This document shows, piece by piece, positions 20,302 to 30,200 of a stretch of 64,000 bases of DNA. Made by a program: the position numbers and the translations under genes. Origin of the DNA: Tritrichomonas musculus. Lineage: Eukaryota > Parabasalia > Tritrichomonadida > Tritrichomonadidae. Below the pieces are notes generated by a model. That model did not search any database. It saw nothing but the letters and a program-made list of their open reading frames with translations, and had not been told where the DNA came from. Position 1 is the first letter of the stretch; the number at the start of each line of letters is the position of its first letter. Location of the stretch: the NCBI GenBank assembly GCA_039105265.1, contig JAPFFF010000009.1, forward strand, positions 4,278,001 to 4,342,000. Reading direction: 5' to 3'.

Positions 20302-21936
20302 TTATGCAATTTGTGGTGTGAAGCCATGAGTGGAGCAAAATTCATCAACTTGTCTAGGAACTTCTGCAAGAACTTCTTCTGCAAGTCCAAAACCTTTGTT
20401 TTGTAGGAATTTACGGAAAGGTACAAATTGGACGATATCTCTGGACATTACTTTACCTCTTGAGCTTCTAAGTGGAACATCGTCAGCATCAAGTTCATCC
20501 ATTGCATCAAAGTTAGCATCTCCAATGCCAACAATAATAATGCTGAGCGGAGCATCGGTGGCATCGACAATAGCATCTGTTGTTTCTCTCATATCATTGA
20601 TAATTCCATCGGTTAAAATCATCAAAATAGTATAAGTGTGTGATTCTTGGAAAGATATTCGAGCAACTTGTGTTGCATTTTGAATAATTGGTGCAAATAA
20701 TGTAGGGCCAGAAAGCTGAACTTGCTGTAATGAGTGTTTGTAAACATCAATTATTCCTTGTAATCCTTGAACGTTTGGATTAGATGGATTAAATGTTAAT
20801 GGGAAGCAATGAGAAACTTGTCCATTGATTTTGCCACCAAAACCGAACACAGGGAATAATTGATCAGTATCATATGGACAAACGATAGATCCAACATTAA
20901 AGATACAAGTTTCGTATTGATTACATTGACCATTTCCTATTGAATGAAGAGATCTTGGATCTCTAGGATCACGATTTGAAGCTGTAAAATCAATTGCTGT
21001 AATTAAATTCAGTTGAAGACCACTTCGTAAATAATCAAAGAACGTTGCTTTTCGTACAATTTGGAGGCTGACAAATTTAACAGTGCCCGTCCTTTTCCTT
21101 TTCTTATCAAAAATTTCTATATCGGATCCTTGATTTTCCATAAGAGAACTTAAAGAACAATCTGTTGATCCAATCAAAGTTCCGGGCTTCTTCTTTTGAA
21201 AATCATAAACTTGAATTGAAATTGGGACTGATAAGTCGCCATTTGAAATTACCTGAAGTGGGATAGAAAACTTTTTAAATGTGACTTTGAAAGTCTTTTG
21301 GTATACTTCACTACGAAACAGAGGTAAAAAGCGTCCACTTTCAGATGGTTTGGCCAAAATGAAATAAGGGCAATCTTTTGAAAATGTTCTCATCTTTTTA
21401 AGGCCAGAACATTGTAGTTGGCCTTCTATAATGGAACCGCATTGTGAAGCTTGCTCAGTATTAATACATAACGTTCCTCTATCGTTCTTTTTTGTTGGAT
21501 GTAAAAGTTTGAATTGCATCTCTTGTCCTTTATTGATGACAAGAGTTTGTACATCGGTATCTGCGTATCCAATAAAATCATGTTTTTTCAGATCAGGATT
21601 TTCAGAATCGCAATCATAAACTTCAAAACGAAGTGGCTGTAGTTGCTCAAATATATATACAGATTGGAAGAATTTGACCCAATTTGGATTAGGGTCATCC
21701 CAAATAACTTCAGTACGAGCTACTTCAGAAAATGAATTATTTCCAGTTGGAATTTTGAGTACGCACATAGGATCACTTGGTGATCCAATATCAAGTTTAA
21801 TCACATTTTTACATGCAACGTGAATATTGATTATAGGATTTGCTGATGCGTTTTCAAAAAGTGGAGTAGCGTCTACAGCAGAAGTGTTGATATTTATTTG
21901 GGATACTGATTTCCCTGAACAACCATAAGCAATCAT
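20302..21936 (-). CDS. Copine (two C2 domains plus vWA/copine domain)
   Basis: A 544-residue protein, normal copine length. C2A spans about residues 28-150 (IINIHVACKNVIKLD, SDPMCVLKI, FEVYDCDSENPDLKKHDFIGYAD) with Ca-binding Asp residues present. C2B spans about 160-290 and is more diverged. The copine/vWA domain spans about 300-535, with the MIDAS-like DFTASN near residue 315 and the conserved GFGGKI, PLTFN, GIIDVYK and TDGIINDM blocks. Copines are calcium-dependent membrane-binding proteins that bring signalling or trafficking partners to phospholipid membranes. The gene is intact. Its 3' end is followed after 120 bp by the right end of the giant transposon, which therefore sits in its downstream region. 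Confidence 0.93.
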   Translation of the reverse strand: MIAYGCSGKSVSQININTSAVDATPLFENASANPIINIHVACKNVIKLDIGSPSDPMCVLKIPTGNNSFSEVARTEVIWDDPNPNWVKFFQSVYIFEQLQPLRFEVYDCDSENPDLKKHDFIGYADTDVQTLVINKGQEMQFKLLHPTKKNDRGTLCINTEQASQCGSIIEGQLQCSGLKKMRTFSKDCPYFILAKPSESGRFLPLFRSEVYQKTFKVTFKKFSIPLQVISNGDLSVPISIQVYDFQKKKPGTLIGSTDCSLSSLMENQGSDIEIFDKKRKRTGTVKFVSLQIVRKATFFDYLRSGLQLNLITAIDFTASNRDPRDPRSLHSIGNGQCNQYETCIFNVGSIVCPYDTDQLFPVFGFGGKINGQVSHCFPLTFNPSNPNVQGLQGIIDVYKHSLQQVQLSGPTLFAPIIQNATQVARISFQESHTYTILMILTDGIINDMRETTDAIVDATDAPLSIIIVGIGDANFDAMDELDADDVPLRSSRGKVMSRDIVQFVPFRKFLQNKGFGLAEEVLAEVPRQVDEFCSTHGFTPQIA

Positions 21937-22782
21937 AATATAAAAATATAAAAATTTTATTTTTTAATTTAAATCCCCAAACGACGATAATTCAATAGAT
22001 TATTCAATATGCTGAAATTTTCACCGTAGTTTATTGAATTTTTTTATTTAACGTCATTATTAGAAATAAATTTTTCAAAATGTTTTATTCAATTATCTTT
22101 AAAAAGAAAGAGTAGTTTTTAATTATTTTTTGATTATAGATTTTTATATGATATTTTATAATAACAAACTTTCATGGAAAAATTAAAATTGATATTTCAT
22201 ATCAATTATATTAATTGTGATTTATTTATTTATTATTATAATAATTTGACATTTTTATAACACCTATACTTCGTTATTGAAATGTTAAAGCTTTGTTGTT
22301 GGAATTATTTAACTGATCTTTGATTATTTTAGTAGGATCAACTTAGTTGTGGAAATTTATCATTTTGTCACTTTTTAGGATAAGTTTAGGATAAAAAAAA
22401 AAAAATAAAAAAAAATAAGCAAAAGTGGTGTATGATAAATTGTATCTATTTATATATGCTTTTTTTTTTGGAGAAAAAAAGAAAGTATAAAAATTTTGGA
22501 ATAAAAATAAAAATTTTGGATTTTTTTTTTTGCAATATTGCAGTAGATAAATAAATTTTGTTTTGTAAATATATCGCTGAATATTAAATTGACAGTCAGT
22601 ATCGAAGTTAATAAAAAATAAAAAAAAAAGTGAGCAAAAATAGAAAAACAGGATAAAATTTGGTACAAATTGCTAGAACTATTAACGATAATTGTTGTTC
22701 ATATAATGATTAAATGCTTTCTCTTGTAAACAAAGTTGATTCCATCCAAAAAAAATATTTCTAAACGTAAAATTTTTTTCTA

Positions 22783-23364
22783 TTAAGGACGACCTTTCAC
22801 CGTTTATAATTTATTTTATAACGATTAATTTTTGTATTCATTTTCATCGTAAATCATTGAAAATTAAAAAATTTAATAACTCAAGTTAGAAGGGAAAAAA
22901 GAAACTTGTTTTTGTGTTAATACAAATCAAATAGAATAAATTATTGATATCCGGTTCGAAAAGTAATATTAATACTTGTTATTTATCATATTTAATCATT
23001 TTTTTATTTAATCTACTAAAATTTCATCTTTTTCTTTAATATATTATGAGTTTGGAACCGGATTATTTTAAATATTCATGTTATTTAATAAATGGTGCAT
23101 AGAAAACAAAATTGTTTTTATTTGAAATTGAGTTATTACATTTTGAAATTCTTAGAAAAAATATAAACGTATTTTGGTTTAATTCTCTTTTATTTTTTGA
23201 AATATCTCTTTTTCAAAGCTGAATAATTATTTAATTATTTTTTATATGCATTATATTCCAATTATTTATTTGTTAATATGAGTTTTACAATAAAATTATG
23301 AAAGATTGAGGAAAAATTAAATGTAACCACAACGATCATTTTTCATAGAAAGGTCGTCCTTAAT
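22783..23364. mobile_element. Candidate 582-bp non-autonomous element (MITE-like)
   Basis: Perfect 17-bp inverted ends attaaggacgacctttc (22783-22799) and its reverse complement (23348-23364) enclose 548 bp of AT-rich DNA without an ORF. Size, inverted ends and lack of coding fit a MITE. No unambiguous target duplication was found, so the family cannot be assigned. Confidence 0.5.
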
Positions 23365-23549
23365 TTACTCTCAAAATTTTCTAAAATTTTGAATATAATT
23401 GAATCTAAAAATACGTAAAATCTACAATAAATATATGATATATCATATATTATATTATATTTATTTCAAAAAGATATTGAATATACTTATTGAAATAATT
23501 TCAATAAAGCTATAAATAAAAAAAGTTATAGAATTCAAAAATAGTTAAT

Positions 23550-25114
23550 CGAGCAAAAGGAGAACGGAGAGACGGTTATGACAAAGATTTTTTTCGACTT
23601 ATTTTATATAAATATAAATATAATATTATATATTGAATAATTCTTAATAAGAAACCAAAAAGAAATATCGTAGGGAAACAAAGATATTCACAAAATAAAA
23701 ATAAAAGTTATGAAAAAGTTAATAAATTGAATTGTTATGATAGATTTTTAATTCAATTTCTTGTAACATTTACATATCAAAATTGTTGCAAAGAATCTGT
23801 GCAAGTTGTATAATTATTTTTCATAGTTTATGATTTTATCTATTTATTATATATTGTATACAAACTATACCATGTGATATTATATATAGTTTATAAAAAT
23901 ATAATAAGATAATAACATTTTATTTTTTTAAAAAATTGAATTAAAACAATAAAAAAGAATAACTTTCATTTTTATTTTATCTTAACAAAAATGACATAAA
24001 TCACTTTTTTTACTATTATATTTTTATATAATTACATACTAAAATGTTATGCTTAATTATTTAGTATATATTTTATAAATATTTTTTTCAAATCTAAAAA
24101 AAAATTAAAAGAGCTTACCCAGCCTGTTAAATTGATTAAATATTAGATTTTTATATGATATATTTCAAATTTGAAGCCAAAATATATGATATATTAGATT
24201 GAGGAAAAAGGCTAAAATAGTAAAGTAAAGGTGGGAAAAATTATTTATTACTAATGTAATAATTAATAAAACTTGCATATTTTAATAAATATTAAAATTA
24301 TAATAAAATTATTTATTAATAGGCTTCATTTTGATAAATTAATATAAATGCGGATTTAATGGTAAAAAAATACAAATGTTTTATAAAAAAAAATCCTACT
24401 TTAATACATTGTATGATGGAATTTTATGAAAATTAATAATTGAATATGAAAGATTTATTTTATATGAAATTGTTCTCAAAATTGACTTATGGACGATGAT
24501 ATTTAATTTAAAATTTCTTATTGATGATTGAGAATGTAAAATTGAACTATTTTTATCTTTATATAAATGAAATATTTATTTTTAATATTTTATATAAAAA
24601 CATAAATAAATATCAAATATATATAAATGTAATAGTAATAAGTTTATATTGTATATATTATCCATAAATAAAATAAATAAAATTCTTAAAAAAAAAAGAA
24701 ATTATCTCAAATAAATATTTTAATTGAGAGTAATTGAATAGAAATAAATAATTTATTCAAAATCTTTCAAAATAAATTTATTTTGAAATTTTTATTTATT
24801 TCCTAAATAAATAAAAATGCATACGCTGAATTACTTTTCTGGCAGGGTCAATTGGGTTATAATACCATCACTAATCTTTTATCTAAACGATTTCTTAATT
24901 TCACATACCTATTTATGAAAATCAGATACTGATAACCTATAATTTCCATTATTTGAACAATAAATGTATTTTTAATAATGTAAATTCATTTAAATATGAT
25001 TAAAAAATATTAATATTAACAAATATCGAAAAAATGACTATTAATTAATTATATAAAATCATTTTAATATATTTTTTAACGTACAAAAAAAACCGTCTTC
25101 GTTCTCCTTTATCG
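23550..25114. mobile_element. Possible 1.57-kb degenerate element with inverted ends
   Basis: The left end (23550-23577) and right end (25091-25114) share the inverted blocks aaaggagaacg and agacggtt, separated by a 1- to 3-base size difference, with cga at the outer edge of each. The interior has no ORF. The match is imperfect and no target duplication was found, so chance pairing in AT-rich DNA is not excluded. Confidence 0.3.
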
Positions 25115-25718
25115 AGCATTGAATTTTTATAATAGATAGAATTAATTCAAAATGAATATTCCAAATAATAAAACGAATTAACTTCATTTTATATCATATA
25201 TATATATATATAAATATACATAAACTATATATATTGACATTAATAAGAATTTAATTAAGATAAACAAAAGATATGATTATTTATATAAAAAAACGATGAT
25301 TTTTTAACCAATCACATCATTATTATATAATGTGAGATGATGAAAAAAAATATTTTGTTACCTTTTTTTACATATTCATCATTGTTTTTGATTAACTAAT
25401 TTTTTTCGATGAAAAAAAAAACAATTCTCGCAAATTTTGAAAATTGCAATAAAAATTTTAAATAATATTCCAAATAATGATAATAAAACAGCTAAAAATG
25501 ATATTATTTAAACAAAAACTTTCCTTTTTAATAATAAATAAATATTATATTTAAAATTAAAAAATTTTGTTTTTTTTTTGTTTTTCCACGCTTTCCTCAG
25601 ATCATTACTTAAAATTTACGAGTTTTTCTTAAAAAAAAAAAAAAAATCAAATTTTTAAAAAAAGAATCAGAGTAATAGTTTAAAAATTTTATCACATAAC
25701 TTTTTTAGTTTAATTTTC

Positions 25719-25756
25719 ACTTTCGTAACGAAAAATTTCACTTTCGTAACGAAATT
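25719..25756. repeat. Doubled near-palindrome ttcactttcgtaacgaaa
   Basis: An 18-bp unit occurs twice in direct tandem. Each copy contains the near-palindrome tttcgtaacgaaa. TAACGA resembles Myb-type recognition sites described in Trichomonas promoters, but no gene start is close, so a function is speculative. Confidence 0.4.
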
Positions 25757-26731
25757 ATTATAAATTCATTTTAACCAAAAAAGAGAGAAGGCACGAACAA
25801 AAAAGCATGTTAACAGTTGTTTACTAATACGAAATTTGAACTTTTTGGCTTTTCAATTGCGAAATAAAATCATGAGCCAAATATGCCAAATATACTCATT
25901 TAAAATAATCTGAAGCGCAAAAATCAATCATACTACTATTTCCTTTACTTAGTTAAATATATTTCAAAGCAAATTGATTTCGAATTCAATTTTTGTTTAA
26001 AAGCATTGGCTAATTATCATTCAATTACCTTATTGACGGCTCATTTAAGATGATTTTTTTGGAAATGTTTGTTTCCATTATTGTTCTTGACATTAAATTG
26101 AAAGAAAAAATATCAAATATTTATATCTTGCTAGAGTATTGATAAATTCAATAATTACATATATATTTATTTTCATTTAATAATTTAATAACAATTTAAT
26201 AAATTATCAAATGCTTATTATTATTTGTTATAAGAATTTTGAATATATTAGATCTCCTTTCAAAAAATAAAAAGATTCCTCTAAAAAAGTTTAATTCTCA
26301 AATTTGTTAGGATAATTCAAAATTTGTGAAAATTCTCAGAGCTTACACAAATTTTATTAACCACAAATTTTGAATTCAAATGTTAGTTTGTTATTAGAAA
26401 AATTTTATTGTCAAAACAACAAATATATTGACATTTTTTTTAAAAATGTTATATTTTATCTAAAAAATAGTTAATAAAATCAATAAAATTAATTTAAAAA
26501 TACTAAAAATAAATCATTATATATCATTTGATAAAATTTTAAAATAAATTCCTTGCTTTATGCAAAAAGGCACGCTTAAAATTGTAATACTTAGGACCCT
26601 TAAGCTTAGATATATGGAATATAAAGCTATTTTTTGCCCAATTTTTTTAAAAAAAACAAAAATTAATAATTAATAGTGTACTTTTATTGTAATGAAAAAT
26701 GTATTTATATATTACAAGAAAATGCAAAAAA

Positions 26732-27055
26732 TTATTCTTTCTTTGGTTCTTCTGTAGCTTTTTGCCAACTATTAGGTGGCATTTCTGTAGAATCAAGAGG
26801 AGTAACATTATAAACAAGATTTTTTGATTCTAAAACTCCTGGCAAAATAGTCATTTGAATCACTTCTGTGTCATTGTCGTCAATTTTTTCAATTGATATT
26901 TCATAAAGTTTATTTTCGGATTTAAGCCGTTCGATTCGATTTTGATCTTCCTCAAGCATTTTTACAAAACATTGTGCCTTTGAAAGCAGAGGAGACCTTT
27001 CCATCATGTAAATATTAGGTTTTTCTTGCTTCCAATCTGAATTTTCATCTTGCAT
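26732..27055 (-). CDS. NOPCHAP1-like (C12orf45/DUF4598) small protein
   Basis: A 107-residue ORF. Residues about 19-45 read ERSPLLSKAQCFVKMLEED, close to the ERSPLL...QTFLPQM block of animal NOPCHAP1, and residues about 50-75 read SIEKIDDNDTEVIQM, close to its NIENID...VIQM block. NOPCHAP1 is a chaperone adaptor that hands NOP58 to the R2TP complex during box C/D snoRNP assembly in the nucleus. The same order and spacing of both blocks in a protein of this size support the call. The gene is divergent from the CEP164-like gene, sharing a 148-bp promoter region. Assignment is from remembered family motifs without alignment scores. Confidence 0.65.
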   Translation of the reverse strand: MQDENSDWKQEKPNIYMMERSPLLSKAQCFVKMLEEDQNRIERLKSENKLYEISIEKIDDNDTEVIQMTILPGVLESKNLVYNVTPLDSTEMPPNSWQKATEEPKKE

Positions 27056-27172
27056 TTTTGATTGAGAGAATCTTTGAAAATTTGAATTACAATCAGAGTA
27101 AAAATTTGATTTTGTTTGTTGTGATTGCTAAAAAACGAACAAATCAAATTTTTAAATTCAAAACTATCGTTT

Positions 27173-27178
27173 TCATTA
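27173..27178 (+). promoter_or_regulatory. Initiator-like element of the CEP164-like gene
   Basis: TCATTA fits the trichomonad initiator consensus and lies about 26 bases upstream of the ATG at 27204, in the 148-bp divergent intergenic region. Motif evidence only. Confidence 0.35.
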
Positions 27179-27203
27179 CGTTTAATTTTGATTAAATAAA
27201 AGA

Positions 27204-30200
27204 ATGGAAGGAAATGACGAGTACGAAGAGCTTTCTGATCCAAATGGAAAGGGATATGAACCATCAGCTGAGGAATTGGAAGAATATTTGGATTGGCTTG
27301 GTGGTGATATAAATGAAGATCAAGATTTAATGTATATTGCCAAAGAAGCACTTACAGCGCCTCTTCCTCCTGGATGGAAGATGTATAGGAAGAAAACTGG
27401 TGGTGATCCTTTTTATTTCAACCTTGAAACAGGTCAATCGTTATGGGATCATCCCCTTGATGAATACTATCACGATTTATTCGAGAAAAAGAAGTTAGAA
27501 AAAGAGGAGAGAAAAAAGAAAGGAATTCAAAAACCAGAACCTCAATCAAAACAACCACAGCCAGCCGCTAATAATAACGCACCTGCAGCCAAAAAAGCTG
27601 CTGGACCTTTAAAATCGCTTACGCCAATGAATGGTAATTCTACAACTACTACTACAGCTCAAGCTGCTCCTAAACAAACTTCAGGAGCTAAATCGCTTCT
27701 CTCATCAGTTCAAAAAAAGGATGCACCTGAACAGCAAGCATCTACTACTGCTAATGCTCAAAAACCGGTGTCTTCTGGAGCAAAAGGTTTACTTGCAATG
27801 AAAAAAGATACTAATGCATCGACAACAGCATCAAATCCTGCATCAAAACAGACAACAACAACAGCAACAGCAGCGAATGCATCAAAACCACCAGCAGCAA
27901 CAACAAATACTGCATCAAAAACGCCAGCGACAGCCAATACGACAAATACAGCAGCAAAACCAGCAGCTACAACAAACAATACAGCAAAACCCGCAACTAC
28001 TACGACTACATCAAATACTGCAGCAAAACCAGCAGCGAATACAGTCAATTCAACCAAAACTTCTTCAACCACATCATTATCATCCAAATCTTTAGGCAAA
28101 GCTCAGCAAGAAGATTTAATTTCCGAAATGTCAGAGAATCTCGAAATCGATGAAGATTTTGATGATGATGATAATGATGATGTAATTGAATTCAAAAAAG
28201 GGATCACCAATGATACTAAAAGTGCACCAAAGCCATCAACTGATGATAAAAATGCTTCAAAGCCATCAAATGAAATCAAAAAACAACACAGTAACGGCTC
28301 AGTTAACGAATTAACAGGAATAAACGAAAATATTGATTCAATTTCCGATATTTCTGATTCAGTCAGTCCTTCTACCAGTTTCAGTGAGTTCAACACTGAT
28401 CGGGTGAAGATGGAAGAGCAAATGAACGATGAACTCAAAATGATTCGAATTCAAAATGAAAAAGAAAAAACTTTAATGAAGAAACGTTTTGAAGAAGATC
28501 TAGAAGACATTAAAAAAAGTCATGCACAAAGAGTCAGCACTTTAAAAGCAGCTAATGAAGAAGAAGAAAAGAAAATTCAAAGTCTTTCTGATGAACTTAA
28601 AAAGAAAAAAGAGAGTCTTCAAACAGAACTTGACAAAATAGAAGCTGACAAAACTCGTCTAATTTCAGAAAAACAAAAGAAAGCGAAAGAAGAAACAGAC
28701 AAACTTGAAGATGAAATCAATAAAAAGAAAAAATCATTGGAAGACGATCTTAAACAAGAAAAAGAAAGACATGAAAAAGAAGTGAATGAACTTAAGAAGA
28801 AAAACAGTGAAATTGAAAAGAAACTCGCTGACGAGGAATCAAAAGCAACTGCAATAAGTGATGTGAAAGTTTCCTGTGAAAAAGAAATTCAAGAAATTAA
28901 AGCTAATTTTGAGAAAGAAAAGAAGAACATTCTCGCTCAAAATGATGCTGAAATTGTTAAGATGAAACAAGATCATGAAACTAGAGTCAATTCTGAAAAG
29001 AAGGCTGAAGAAGAAGCAATGAATCAACTTAAACAAAATTTTGAAACGAAAAAAGTTTCAATTCAAGATGATTTTCAACTTCAGATCAAAGATTTCACAC
29101 AAAGACAAAGTGATCAATTAAAGTCACTCATTGAACAGAAGCAAAACGAAGCTGAAGAGAATTCAAAGAAAGAAATAAATGAAATAAATGAAAAATATAA
29201 AAAAGAAAAAGAACAGCTTCAACAAAAATATGAAAATGAATTAAACCAAATAAAACAAAACTTTGAACAACAAAAAGAAGCATTAAAATCTTCAATTGAT
29301 CTTGAATCAAAGAAGAATGAAATCCAAAAGCAAAATGAAGCCGAATTAAACAAAGTTAAAGCTGATGGTCAGAAATTAATTGATGATGAAAAAAGTAAAA
29401 ATCAAAAAGCTTTGGATGACCTTAAATCAAAGAATGCAAAAGATATCGAATCATTTAATAATCAGCATAAAAGAGACATCGATGCTTTGAAAGCTGCCAA
29501 TTCAAAAGAAATTGATGTTCTCAAATCGCAAAACTTAAAAGCAATGAATGAAGTTAAAGCACAACATCAGAAAGACATCGAGCAAATAAAGCAGAAAAAT
29601 ACAAACGAACTTAATGAAATTACAACACAGCACAGAAAGCAAATTGAAGTGATTAAAGAACAAAATTCAAAAGAAGCTATTGAAGCCTCAAATGTAAAAG
29701 AAGTTGAACAATTGAAAGCTCAAAATGTAAAGAACTTAAATGACATCAAAGCTCAGCACACAAAAGACACAAATGAATTGAAATCAAAACATAAACAAAG
29801 CATTGATGATTTAAATTCACAAAATTCAAAAGAATTGGATTTGATTAAAGAACAACATATGAAAGCAGTAAATGATTTGAAGTCACAAAATTCAAAAGAA
29901 ATAACAACTATTAAAGATTTGCATAGAAAGCAGATTGATTCAATTAGAGCGGCTAATTCTAAAGAAGAAAGAGAAGCACTTGAAATGCAACAAATTAATG
30001 ATACAAAATCACGGCATTTGAAAGAATTGGAACAATTAAATACACAAAATCAAAAAGACATTTTAAACATTAAATCACAACATTTAAAGAACATTGAAAA
30101 CTTGAAAGCACAAAATGAGAAAGAAATCGAAAATGCACGTGATCAAATTGACAACGTTAAAGAATCAAATGAAAACGAATTGATGAAAATTAAACAAGAG

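Larger units (their letters stand above)
21937..26731. other. Long gene-poor region with transposon-like inverted repeats
   Basis: About 4.8 kb of extremely AT-rich DNA without credible genes. It contains a 582-bp MITE-like unit (22783-23364), a possible 1.57-kb unit with imperfect inverted ends (23550-25114), and a doubled near-palindrome at about 25719-25756. The rest shows only A/T tracts. Confidence 0.55.
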
